Part shown: one piece after another, positions 1 to 8,826 of the stretch
Position numbering within the stretch: the first letter of the stretch is position 1
How the letters are laid out: each line of letters opens with the position of its first letter
Assembly (NCBI GenBank): GCA_012032475.1
Contig: JAAUSY010000012.1
Coordinates: forward strand, 1 to 44,518
DNA: 44,518 bases
DNA from: Chloroflexaceae bacterium
Lineage (GTDB): Bacteria; Chloroflexota; Chloroflexia; Chloroflexales; Chloroflexaceae
Reading direction: 5' to 3'
The notes under the pieces: model-generated
What the model was told of the DNA's origin: nothing
Databases searched by the model: none
Seen by the model: only the letters and a program-made list of their open reading frames with translations
Position numbers and translations under genes: made by a program

Positions 1-972
1 AACCTCGCCAGCCTCCAGGACTTGAGCCTGGTGCAAAACCAGTTCAGCGGAGCCATCCCACCCGAACTGGGCAACCTCACCAACCTCGAATACCTCCGAC
101 TTCGGAACAACCACCTGACGGGGAGCATCCCCCCGACCCTGGGCAACCTCACCAACCTGAGAGAACTGGAATTGCAGACCAACAGCCTCACCGGCACCAT
201 CCCCATCGAACTGGGCAACCTGACCAACCTGGAAGTGCTGCGGATGCAGAGCAACGAACTGAGTGGAACCCTGCCCTCCGCGCTCGGCAGATGGTCCAAC
301 GTTCGGGAACTCGACCTGTCGCAGAACCACCTGAGCGGGACCATCCCTTCTTCCTTTGGCGGGTTGTCGAAGGTCCAGTCGCTGTTTTTGCAGAGCAATG
401 AACTCAGCGGGACCATTCCCGTCAACCTGGGGTATCTCGCGAAGGTCCAGAAGCTCTATCTCTACGAAAACCACCTGAACGGAGCCATCCCCGCCAACCT
501 GGGCAACCTGGCAGACCTGCAAGAACTCCTGCTCTATGACAACCACCTGAGCGGCCCGCTGCCGCCCGAACTGCGCGACCTGACCAACCTGCGAGATTTC
601 CAGGCCCAGAACAACACGCTGAGCGGCCCGCTGCCGCCCGAACTGGGCAACCTCACCAGCCTGGAAATCCTCTACCTCGACCACAATCGTCTGGAGGGGA
701 CGATTCCGCCCGAACTGGGCAACCTGACCAACCTGGAAGAACTTTCGCTGGAATACAACCATTTGAGCGGCGATATCCCCCCCGAACTGGCCCAACTCAG
801 CCAACTCTTTGATATTCGCCTGGGACACAACCATCTGGTGGTGCCCGATGCCGAGTCGGAACTCGCTCAATTTCTGGATGGCGTCAATGGCTCCTGGGGA
901 GCCGATACGCAGACGGAAATTACCCGAAACTACCTGCCCCTGATCATCAGCGTTCGCGTTATGGTCCCTTAA
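1..972 (+). CDS. Plant-type leucine-rich-repeat secreted protein, C-terminal part (5' end outside window)
   Basis: The reading frame is open from base 1, so the TTG at 22 is not the true start and the N-terminus, including any signal peptide, lies upstream. About eleven repeats of roughly 24 residues are visible, each with the plant/extracellular LRR pattern (NLTNLxxLxLxxNxLxGxIP followed by xxLGN). LRR arcs of this kind are protein-binding scaffolds outside the cell. After the last repeat comes a short cap and the tail NYLPLIISVRVMVP, whose YLPLI core matches the end of the next protein. The next gene follows after 23 bp, so the two are probably co-transcribed and may both be surface proteins. 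The LRR fold is clear; the ligand and role are unknown. Confidence 0.85.
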   Translation, partial: NLASLQDLSLVQNQFSGAIPPELGNLTNLEYLRLRNNHLTGSIPPTLGNLTNLRELELQTNSLTGTIPIELGNLTNLEVLRMQSNELSGTLPSALGRWSNVRELDLSQNHLSGTIPSSFGGLSKVQSLFLQSNELSGTIPVNLGYLAKVQKLYLYENHLNGAIPANLGNLADLQELLLYDNHLSGPLPPELRDLTNLRDFQAQNNTLSGPLPPELGNLTSLEILYLDHNRLEGTIPPELGNLTNLEELSLEYNHLSGDIPPELAQLSQLFDIRLGHNHLVVPDAESELAQFLDGVNGSWGADTQTEITRNYLPLIISVRVMVP

Positions 973-995
973 ATTCATTCAAACGAGGTGCATGC

Positions 996-3900
996 ATGGA
1001 CGAATGGCTTCGTCATCGGAACAGCAGGCTGACGTTCGTTCTCTTTCTTCTGGCTCTTTTTGCGCTTCTTCCGTTTGCCATGGTGAAGGTCCGCGGAGCA
1101 ACGCCTCCCCCAACTCCCGAAGAATCACCTGGCCGGCCCCCGTCTCCCTGGTTGCCAGGTCCGTCCCGCCCAACCGGAGACGAAGGCTCCCCCGCTGATG
1201 AAGAAGGGGAGCCACAAAACCTTCCGCTCAGCGCCGTCACCATGGGAGTAGAGGTCCAGCTACCAGCCACGGTCCTGCCTGGCGACGAGATTATCTACAC
1301 CTATGTCTACACCAACACGGGCGATGAGAACGCCAGCCGGGTGGAGCTTGAAGCCATCTGGACGAACTTCTCCCCGGAGCCGAGCACCAACGGAAGCGTA
1401 TGGCAATACTGCGCCTCCGGCTGCGCGGTCATCCCTGGCAGCGTGGTGGGGCCTTCGGTGAACCTGATAGAGGAACCGGACATCAGCGGGAAGGCTCGCT
1501 ACAACATTGGCACCCTTGGCGCTGGCGAGGGGGGGCGGTTCAGTGTGCTCCTCCAGACCAACCAGACGATTTACCCGCGGACGAACGGCCCCCTCATTCG
1601 TCCATCGGGTTCGGCGCGCATCTTCTTCGACCGTTCCAGTGTCCCCGCTGCCGAGCATACGAACCTGACCATGCTCATCGGCCCCATCCTTTCGATCAGC
1701 AAAGAGGCCACCACGAGCGATTCGCTCTACCCCCTGCAAGAAGGGACCTTCACCCTCCATATCGGCAATGCGACCAATCCGGGCGATGTGAAGGATGGGC
1801 ATATCCGTCAGGATGCGCGGAAAGCCACGAACATCGTGGTGGAAGACACCTGGCCCCAGGGGAGCGAATTTGTCGCCAGCGACAGCGACTACCTGGTGGA
1901 CGGCGGAACCGCCGACAACCCGCGGGTGCGGTGGGAAATCCCCGGCCCGCTGCTGCCCGGCCAGATGGTAGACCTGCCCGTCTCCTACCGCAAACTGAAC
2001 CAGCCAGTTCAATGTGGGATGCTCAAGAGCAATGGCTACTACGTGACCAGTGATGAGATACCCTTTCAGAACGAAGACGAGCAGACCCGGTACCATATCA
2101 CCGACCCCGGAGGAGACCCGTCCATCACGGTGGTGACCCCGGTGAAGATTGCGTCTATCACCGTTGCCACCCAGGATATTCCCTTTGGCGATGCGACGAA
2201 CCTGATCATCCGGGTGGAGAACTTCTACGACCAGGCGGTCAACGGGGGGCAACTCATGTTCGACCTGCCATCGGATGTTGCCTACCTCTCGGCCAACCCG
2301 TCGCCGTCGAGTGCGCCAGACGGCAGCGAGACCGGCGGCACGGTCACCTGGACGTTCGATATCGGTGCGGGGTCTATTGCCACACCGGCGGTGAAAGAAC
2401 TGACGGTTCAGGTCCGGGGGAGCTTTGCGAACAACACCAGCAGCGGGCGAGCGAGCTTTGCGGCTCCGGCCAATATCCCCTCAGCCTGTACCGAGGACGT
2501 GACTGGGGGGAGCGTCAACATTCGCCCGCGCCTGTCCTACCAAATTACCCCGGCGAACAGCGGGGCCGAGGTGAACTTCCGGAATAACTACTTCGTGCAA
2601 GAGCGCGGCGAACACTTCCAATACACCATTGAAATCATCAACGAAGGCTCGACCACAGCCGAAGAGGTCGTCATCACCAACAACCTGCCGGGGACCAAGG
2701 CCGACGGAGCTTGCTTCGCGTATGTAGATGATTCGGCCACGCTCGATGGGCAACCCTTCGAACCGACCAACCCCGCCCAGGAGGGCGAAGAAGGTACCTG
2801 CGGGATGGTCGTCTGGGAGGGGGTCACCGTTCCGGGCAACACCACGCTGCGGCTGAGCTACCGCCTGCGGGTAGATGGCTATTACTACACGACCTACCGG
2901 AACAGCGCCACCGTCAAGCGAGGAGACGAAACCATCACCTCGCACGGCCCGACCCTGGTGCTGATGGAGATAAGCCCTCCCCTTCGGGTCACCAAGTCGG
3001 TGGACCGCACCAGTGGCCTCAGCCCGAAAGAGCGGGTAAACTTTACGCTGCGAGTCAGTAACACCGGCAGCCAGTATACGTATAACGTCGGGCTGTATGA
3101 TGTGATGGGGTCGTTCGTGTTTGCCGAACAGACCGCCGGGGGCTATACCGACCAGCGCGAAGAGATACCCCTTTCGAACGACGTGTGGTGGGAAATGGTT
3201 CCGCTCGGTCCGGGCGAGGAGATAGCCGTGACCTTCTCCGCCTTTGTAGATAGCTCCTGTCCCTCGGCCCAGGCCTATACCAACGAGGCTAACTTTCTCG
3301 TCGAATCCGTTGGCGTTCCACTGCTGGTGCGGATGATTCCAGCGGCGTCGGTGCAGGTAGCCTATCAACCCCCGCCGGAGTGCAACCCGACCCCGACTCC
3401 GGCGACTCCGACCAGGACGCCCAGTCCTTCGCCAACTTCACGCTTCCCGACCTTTACACCGACTCCCCTCCCCCCAACTTCGACCCCCGTTCCAGGGACG
3501 GCGAACCTGAAGTACGTGAAAAAGGTGGACCGTGCGGAAGCCAGTCTGGGGGACATCCTCGTCTATACCATCGAGGTGCGCAACGAAAACAAAGACCTGC
3601 CGGTCATCGGCGTCACCGTTCGGGATATGCTGCCAGAGGGGTTTAGCTATGTCGAGATGGACCCTTCCAGCGATGTGACGAGCAGGCCGCGGATTGAGCC
3701 AACGACCGACAACCGGCTGGAACTGACCTGGAACGATATCACCATTGAGTCCCTGGAGACCTTCACGATCCGCTATCTGGCTCGCACGGGGAATGTTGTG
3801 GGGCAATACCAGAGTCAGGTCAGTGTTTTGCCTCCGGATGAGGTCTGGAGCGCTACGCCGTCGGGCGATATCGCCCCGATGACGATTGTCAAACCGCTCA

Positions 3901-6900
3901 TGACCATCGCTCCATCGTTCGACACCGGAAGAACCTGCGAAGACCAGAGAACAACGATTGATGGTAACATTGTTCTGCTCAATACCAACACCCACGAGTA
4001 TACGAATACGACGGTGATTGCCCGGCTGCCCATCGGGTTGTCGTTCGTCCAGGTCCTGGGGACAACGCCCGCTCCGGACTCGATTGAAGTGAAAGCGGGG
4101 CAGACGGTTCTGACCTGGTATGGCCTGGGAGTGCCAGCATCGGACGGTCCCTTTACCCAGGTGGTGATGGAGGTCCGGCTCCAGCTTGGCGATGTCTGGG
4201 AACCGCTCAACCTGTCTATTGAGGCTACCAGTCCGGACGGGATTATCCCACCCTGGGAAAAGCGAGAAGGTATTTCGCTGGAGCCAGATATCGTCCCCTG
4301 CGCCCCCGAACGACCGACCATGGGCAAGGTGGTGGACCAGACATCCGTGGCGGTTGGCGACGAGTTCCGCTACCAGGTAACGCTTGCCAACCCGACCGAC
4401 GAGGCTATCACGGCTTCGGTCGAAGATGTGCTGCCGTCATCAGTCCAGTTCATCGGGATGGTCCGCGGGCCGGTGCCAGAGATTGTGACGGACACGAACA
4501 CGCTGGTGTGGAATGACCTGGTTGTCCCGGCCCGCGTTGGGGAAGCTGCCCAGACGGTGGTCCTGGAATATCGGGTGCGCCTGATGTCCGGGACCATCCA
4601 GGATGCGTATACCAACCGCGCCACGGTTATCGCGACGTCGTCGAGCACGCCATTCGAGACGACCACCAGCGAGGTTCCGGTGCGGGTGGCTCCTGGTGTG
4701 GTGAAGCTCACCAAGCAAGCCGAACGGAGCAAGGTGGGGTTGTACGACGAGGCGGTGTATTCGCTGGAGGTGCGCAACGAAAACACCCTGCTGGCGGTTG
4801 AGAACGTGACGGTCCGGGACACACTGCCCAGAGGGTTTACCTATATCGGGCTAGACCCGTCGAGTGTGGTCACCGATGAGCCGCTGGTGGAGACGGTGGG
4901 GGCGGAACAAACCCGGCTGCGCTGGACTCTGCCGCGGCTTGAGGCTTCCGAAGTGCTCACGATAACCTACCACGTGCGGACCAGTGGGGTGCTCGGCCAG
5001 CATACGAACTTCGCAACCCTGTCTCCTCCTTCGGGGTGGACCACCAAACCCACCGGCGGCAGCGGGGTGCCCGTGTCCATCACGCCGCTCACCATCATTT
5101 CGGCAACGCTCAAAGTGTCGGAAACGTGCGATTTCCTGGACACGGTCGTTCCCTATGAGTTTGAAATCGTGAACACGAATCCGCAGGCGTTCCCGGACAC
5201 GACGGTGGTCATCTCGCTGCCTATCGGGCTGCGATATCTGGGTCCGCTGAACGACTCGATGCCAGAGCCAGTGGTGCGGGCCACCAGGGATGGGCTGACG
5301 ACGACCCTGACCTGGAGGGCGGTGCCGGTGCCGGGCGCGTCCGAAGGGCTGTTTGGGCGGGTGCGCATCGGGGTGAACCTCCAGGTCGGGCACGTCTGGC
5401 ATACCCTGAAGCCAGAGATTGCGGCTTCGACCCCCTATGGCAGCATTCCCCAACAGACGGTAGAAGGGCAGCCGGACACGCTGGTGCCCTGCCTGCCAGA
5501 AGAATTGCCCGCTATCGGGAAGGAGGTCAACCCGCCGAACGCGCCGGTTGGCAGCCTGGTGTTCTACCAGATTACCCTGGTGAACCCGAAGGCCGAAGCG
5601 GTCAGCGGCGTTTCGGTCGAAGACACGTTTCCCGACAATATGGAATTTGTGCGGATGGTTCAGGGGCCGGAGCCGGTGTTCGACCCGCTCAAGCGCAATA
5701 CGATAGCGTGGAACGACCTGACCATTCCGCGCACGACCCCCCAGAATAATGGAACGCTGGTGCTGCAATATCAACTCCGTCTCAAGTCGGGAGCCTTGCA
5801 GAGCCACCACCAGAACCGGGCCGTGGTCATCTCGGAAGAGCCATTTGAGCCGGACGAGGACACCACTGAGATTACGATTATCCCGCCGGAGCAGGAGACG
5901 GGGAACATCGAGTATGCCAAGGAGGTGAACCGCTCACGGGCCAGTCTGAAGGACCGGCTGGTCTACACGCTGTCGGTTCGGAATACCAGCACCGAAGAAC
6001 CAGCCTCGAATGTGCGGGTCGAAGATATCCTGCCAGCCGGGTTTACCTTCGTCCGGATGGACCCCTCCGGTTCGGTGACCACCGCGCCGGAGATGGAACA
6101 GACTATTGGCAACCAGACACGGCTGACCTGGACCTTCCCCTCCCTGGGAACCACGGAGGTCGTCACGCTCACGTATGTTGCCCTGACCGGCGAGGAGCCG
6201 GGGGTGTTTTCGAGTTCGCTCAGTGTGGTGCCGCCGGAGGGGTGGTCGGCGATGATTGCCAGCGAAGGGGCAACCGTTTCGGTGACGGTGATGCCGCTGG
6301 CAACCGTTGAAGCGTCGTTCACTTCTCCCTGGCTGTGCGAAAACCCAGGGCAGCAGGTGACCTATCGCGTTGAGGTGGTGAACCAGAATGTCTATGCGTA
6401 TGGCGGGACGACAGCGGTCATCACCCTCCCTATGGGGCTGAACTATGTGGAGATGGCTTCGTCGTCCCCAGTCCCGTGGATACGGCGAGACCTGGACCAC
6501 GGAACGGTCCAGTTGGAGTGGGACGACCTGACGGTTCCGGCCCCGTCCGGAAGCAACCTTTCTGCCAGCCTGGTGCTGGACGTGGTGTGCGAGGTGGGGG
6601 AAACCTGGTCGCCGCTGGAAGTGGCTTCGCACCTGTCGAGCACGGATGGCATCATAGTGCAACAGGGAGCCATGACCGACACGATAACGGTTTGTTCGCC
6701 ATCTGACCCGCGGATTGGCAAGGTGGTGGACCACCCGTATGTTCAGGAGCAAAACCCCTTCGACTATCAGGTTTCCGTGGTCAATCCGCGGACCACGAGT
6801 ATCACAGGGGTGACGATTGAGGATGTCTTGCCGGAACATACGGAGTTCGTCCAGATGGTCCCCGAAGGAGGCGCAGCACCAACAACAGAAACGGTGTCGG

Positions 6901-7190
6901 ACTCGCTCAAACTCTCGTGGAGCGGCCTGACCGTTCCGGCTGGCAGCGATGAGGAACCCGGTATCCTCACGCTGCGCTACCGGACGCGCATCATGACCGG
7001 AACCGTGGGGGAACGGTATCACAATACGGCGTCGGTGATGCCGAGCGAAACGTTTGCGATAAGCAGCACGATGGCCTGGGTGACGCTGCTCGAATCACCA
7101 GGTTCGGGTGATGGCAATCTCTTGCCGCCAACCCCGACCCCAGGGCCAGCAGGGCCGCTTACGGTGTATCTGCCGCTTATCAGGCGGTAG
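996..7190 (+). CDS. Giant secreted DUF11-repeat protein (2064 aa)
   Basis: The start ATG at 996 follows a GAGGTG ribosome site. Residues about 10-35 form a positively charged n-region and a hydrophobic core (FVLFLLALFALLPFA), a signal peptide or anchor. The rest is a string of immunoglobulin-like DUF11 modules, recognised by repeated phrases such as VRDxLPxGFxY, NTG/NEN turns and GxVxxYxN ends. A Thr/Pro/Ser linker at about 798-836 separates an N-terminal set of modules from three ~400-residue superrepeats. A short PTPTPGPAGP linker precedes the C-terminal tail VYLPLIRR. DUF11 modules occur in large cell-surface and adhesin-like proteins of bacteria and archaea; an extracellular structural role is inferred. 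No catalytic domain is visible. A perfect hairpin follows the stop. Confidence 0.88.
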   Translation: MDEWLRHRNSRLTFVLFLLALFALLPFAMVKVRGATPPPTPEESPGRPPSPWLPGPSRPTGDEGSPADEEGEPQNLPLSAVTMGVEVQLPATVLPGDEIIYTYVYTNTGDENASRVELEAIWTNFSPEPSTNGSVWQYCASGCAVIPGSVVGPSVNLIEEPDISGKARYNIGTLGAGEGGRFSVLLQTNQTIYPRTNGPLIRPSGSARIFFDRSSVPAAEHTNLTMLIGPILSISKEATTSDSLYPLQEGTFTLHIGNATNPGDVKDGHIRQDARKATNIVVEDTWPQGSEFVASDSDYLVDGGTADNPRVRWEIPGPLLPGQMVDLPVSYRKLNQPVQCGMLKSNGYYVTSDEIPFQNEDEQTRYHITDPGGDPSITVVTPVKIASITVATQDIPFGDATNLIIRVENFYDQAVNGGQLMFDLPSDVAYLSANPSPSSAPDGSETGGTVTWTFDIGAGSIATPAVKELTVQVRGSFANNTSSGRASFAAPANIPSACTEDVTGGSVNIRPRLSYQITPANSGAEVNFRNNYFVQERGEHFQYTIEIINEGSTTAEEVVITNNLPGTKADGACFAYVDDSATLDGQPFEPTNPAQEGEEGTCGMVVWEGVTVPGNTTLRLSYRLRVDGYYYTTYRNSATVKRGDETITSHGPTLVLMEISPPLRVTKSVDRTSGLSPKERVNFTLRVSNTGSQYTYNVGLYDVMGSFVFAEQTAGGYTDQREEIPLSNDVWWEMVPLGPGEEIAVTFSAFVDSSCPSAQAYTNEANFLVESVGVPLLVRMIPAASVQVAYQPPPECNPTPTPATPTRTPSPSPTSRFPTFTPTPLPPTSTPVPGTANLKYVKKVDRAEASLGDILVYTIEVRNENKDLPVIGVTVRDMLPEGFSYVEMDPSSDVTSRPRIEPTTDNRLELTWNDITIESLETFTIRYLARTGNVVGQYQSQVSVLPPDEVWSATPSGDIAPMTIVKPLMTIAPSFDTGRTCEDQRTTIDGNIVLLNTNTHEYTNTTVIARLPIGLSFVQVLGTTPAPDSIEVKAGQTVLTWYGLGVPASDGPFTQVVMEVRLQLGDVWEPLNLSIEATSPDGIIPPWEKREGISLEPDIVPCAPERPTMGKVVDQTSVAVGDEFRYQVTLANPTDEAITASVEDVLPSSVQFIGMVRGPVPEIVTDTNTLVWNDLVVPARVGEAAQTVVLEYRVRLMSGTIQDAYTNRATVIATSSSTPFETTTSEVPVRVAPGVVKLTKQAERSKVGLYDEAVYSLEVRNENTLLAVENVTVRDTLPRGFTYIGLDPSSVVTDEPLVETVGAEQTRLRWTLPRLEASEVLTITYHVRTSGVLGQHTNFATLSPPSGWTTKPTGGSGVPVSITPLTIISATLKVSETCDFLDTVVPYEFEIVNTNPQAFPDTTVVISLPIGLRYLGPLNDSMPEPVVRATRDGLTTTLTWRAVPVPGASEGLFGRVRIGVNLQVGHVWHTLKPEIAASTPYGSIPQQTVEGQPDTLVPCLPEELPAIGKEVNPPNAPVGSLVFYQITLVNPKAEAVSGVSVEDTFPDNMEFVRMVQGPEPVFDPLKRNTIAWNDLTIPRTTPQNNGTLVLQYQLRLKSGALQSHHQNRAVVISEEPFEPDEDTTEITIIPPEQETGNIEYAKEVNRSRASLKDRLVYTLSVRNTSTEEPASNVRVEDILPAGFTFVRMDPSGSVTTAPEMEQTIGNQTRLTWTFPSLGTTEVVTLTYVALTGEEPGVFSSSLSVVPPEGWSAMIASEGATVSVTVMPLATVEASFTSPWLCENPGQQVTYRVEVVNQNVYAYGGTTAVITLPMGLNYVEMASSSPVPWIRRDLDHGTVQLEWDDLTVPAPSGSNLSASLVLDVVCEVGETWSPLEVASHLSSTDGIIVQQGAMTDTITVCSPSDPRIGKVVDHPYVQEQNPFDYQVSVVNPRTTSITGVTIEDVLPEHTEFVQMVPEGGAAPTTETVSDSLKLSWSGLTVPAGSDEEPGILTLRYRTRIMTGTVGERYHNTASVMPSETFAISSTMAWVTLLESPGSGDGNLLPPTPTPGPAGPLTVYLPLIRR
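3504..7090 (+). repeat. Three-fold ~1.2 kb in-gene superrepeat of DUF11 modules
   Basis: Equivalent phrases (KYVKKVDRAEASLGD, KLTKQAERSKVGLYD, EYAKEVNRSRASLKD) begin near 3504, 4698 and 5901, giving periods of about 1194 and 1203 bp. Each unit holds three DUF11-like modules: one with VRDxLPxGF, one with LPxGLxY, and one starting GKVVD or GKEVN with VEDxLP/VEDTFP. Each unit also carries a cysteine near the start of the second module and one just before the third, a likely disulfide pair. The units are diverged at DNA level, so the duplication is old. Confidence 0.75.
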
Positions 7191-7213
7191 GCCAGGACCG
7201 GGGAACGGCGGTC

Positions 7214-7253
7214 GGGGAATGGGAGTCGGGGATGCCCCCGACTCCCATTCCCC
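7214..7253 (+). terminator. Perfect 18-bp hairpin downstream of the DUF11 gene
   Basis: Bases 7214-7231 are exactly complementary to 7236-7253 with a 4-base ATGC loop. The sequence after it is pyrimidine-rich (TTCTGCCTCTTTGTTT) rather than a clean T-run. It lies 24 bp after the stop codon and upstream of the tRNA promoter, so transcript termination or 3' end stabilisation is the natural reading. Confidence 0.65.
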
Positions 7254-7273
7254 CTTCTGCCTCTTTGTTTCAC

Positions 7274-7302
7274 TTGCCTCACAGAAGCACGCGTGGTATA
7301 AT
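7274..7302 (+). promoter_or_regulatory. Promoter for tRNA-Gln
   Basis: TTGCCT at 7274-7279 and TATAAT at 7297-7302 are separated by 17 bp, the ideal housekeeping sigma spacing, and the -10 is extended (TGGTATAAT). It ends 48 bp before the mature tRNA. This is the best-formed promoter in the window. Confidence 0.75.
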
Positions 7303-7350
7303 ACCCTCCACATGGTTGGAAGGAGTGGGACGTGACGGCAATCATCGCAG

Positions 7351-7424
7351 TGCCGGGTGGTGTAAGGGTAGCACAAGAGACTTTGGATCTCTTGGTTCAG
7401 GTTCGAATCCTGACCCGGTAGCCA
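7351..7424 (+). tRNA. tRNA-Gln (anticodon UUG)
   Basis: The acceptor arm TGCCGGG pairs with CCCGGTA (one G-T pair), the anticodon stem AGAGA/TCTCT encloses loop CTTTGGA with anticodon TTG, and the T arm CAGGTTCGAATCCTG is canonical. The discriminator is G and the CCA end is encoded (7422-7424). A 5' U at the first acceptor position is usual for bacterial tRNA-Gln. It reads glutamine CAA and, by wobble, CAG codons. Confidence 0.95.
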
Positions 7425-7623
7425 TCGGGCAAGCCCGAACGACCACTCCCCTGGCGACCAGCAGGGCCAGAGGGTATCCGACCAGGGCCGAGCACGATGA
7501 ACGATAGCCAGATAAGTATGACAGTAAATATCATCGTTATTGCAGCAGCAGGTTAGAGCCACCGGTCGGGCAGTCGTCGCAAGCATCTTGAAGGATCTTG
7601 CGGTTGTCAGGCGGGTTGGCTGG

Positions 7624-7654
7624 ACAGTGGAGCGTCGCTTCACTGTTTTTTTTT
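7624..7654 (+). terminator. Intrinsic terminator in the leader of prs
   Basis: ACAGTGGAGC (7624-7633) pairs with GCTTCACTGT (7637-7646) around a 3-base loop, with one G-T pair, and runs directly into nine Ts (7646-7654). It ends 22 bp before the prs start codon. It may end the tRNA transcript, or act as an attenuator that prs transcription must read through, because little room is left for a prs promoter after it (only a TATAAG at 7654-7659). Confidence 0.75.
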
Positions 7655-7676
7655 ATAAGGGAAAAGGGCAGCACAC

Positions 7677-8622
7677 ATGGCAGGAAGACTCCTTATTTTT
7701 AGCGGGAACGCAAACTTCCCACTGGCCCAGGACATTGCCAGATGTCTGAATATGCCCCTGGGGCGGGCCCTCGTTGGAACCTACAAAAACGGTGAGACCC
7801 GGGTCAAGCTGGAAGACAACGTTCGCGGGTGCGATGTGTTTGTGATACAACCCACCTGCATTCCGGTCAACCACCACCTGGTGGAACTCCTGATGATTAT
7901 TGACGCGCTCCGGCGGGCCTCGGTCGCACGGGTCACCGCGGTCATCCCCTACTACGGCTATGCCAAACAGGAGAAGAAAACCACCGGGCGCGAGCCGATT
8001 GCGGCCAAACTGGTGGCAAACCTCATCCGCACCGCGGGAGCCGACCGGGTCCTGACCATGGACCTGCACGCCCCGGCCATCGAAGGCTTCTTCGATATCC
8101 CGGTGGACCACTTGCAGGCCGGCCCCATCCTGGCCGACGCTATCCACGGGTTGTCGCTGCGCGATGTCGTCATCGTCTCGCCCGATTCGGGTGGGGTTGC
8201 CCGCGCCAACACCTTCCGCGAGCGGCTCCAGGGCACCGGGTTGGCGATGATTGCCCGCCAGCGCACCGGCCCCGATGCGGCCCACATCAACGTGCTGGAA
8301 ATGGTCGGAGAAGTGGAAGGAAAAACGGCGATCATTGTGGACGACATGATATCAACGGGCCGAACCCTGATGGATGCGGTCACCATCCTGCTAGAACGGG
8401 GCGCGAGGGAAGTCTATGCCTGTGTGACCCACGGGTTTTGCGGGGGATGTCTTGCAGACGATTAGTGAGTCGCGCATTGCCCGGACCATCGTCACCGACA
8501 CCATCCCCCAGGTGGAGAATTGTCAGGATGTGCGGGTTCAGGTGGTCAGTGTGGCCCCGCTCTTCGCGGAGGCCATTATGCGTATCCACAAGGACCTTTC
8601 GCTCAGTGTGTTGTTCTCATGA
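7677..8622 (+). CDS. prs: Ribose-phosphate pyrophosphokinase (PRPP synthetase), frameshifted
   Basis: Makes phosphoribosyl pyrophosphate from ribose 5-phosphate and ATP for purine, pyrimidine, NAD, His and Trp synthesis, in the cytoplasm. Visible signatures are the TYKNGE loop, VIPYYGYAKQEKK, DLHAPAIEGFFDIPVDHLQAGP and the PRPP-binding loop VDDMISTGRT. The frame starting at 7677 stops early at 8463-8465 after CVTHGF. The next frame continues exactly with the family C-terminus (GDVLQTISESRIARTIV ... SVAPLFAEAI ... SVLFS) and stops at 8620-8622. Removing one base from the G/T/G run at 8433-8446 restores a 314-residue protein, the usual family length. Since prs is normally essential, a sequencing error is more likely than a true mutation; coordinates given span both parts. 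AAGGG lies about 8 bp before the ATG. Confidence 0.92.
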
Positions 8623-8826
8623 CCATGACATGACCAGGAACAGGAACATAAACCTGTACCCAGACCAGGGGCGTCGGAGTGTTCGATCCGGCCATGGTGT
8701 AACATCAGACCCGGTTTCACCGTTTACCGTAGTAATACCGTGACCGGGGTGACGAAGGGGCGCAGGGCGTTGCGCCCAACGGATATGGATGTCAAGCAAA
8801 GGAAAGAACGTAAGGAGGAAAGTACT

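Noticed and set aside
1260-2252. 330-residue minus-strand frame in the DUF11 gene
   Set aside because: Antisense shadow of a repeat protein; no ribosome site or domain.
7232-7507. 91-residue frame covering the tRNA
   Set aside because: Its middle is simply the translated tRNA-Gln sequence.
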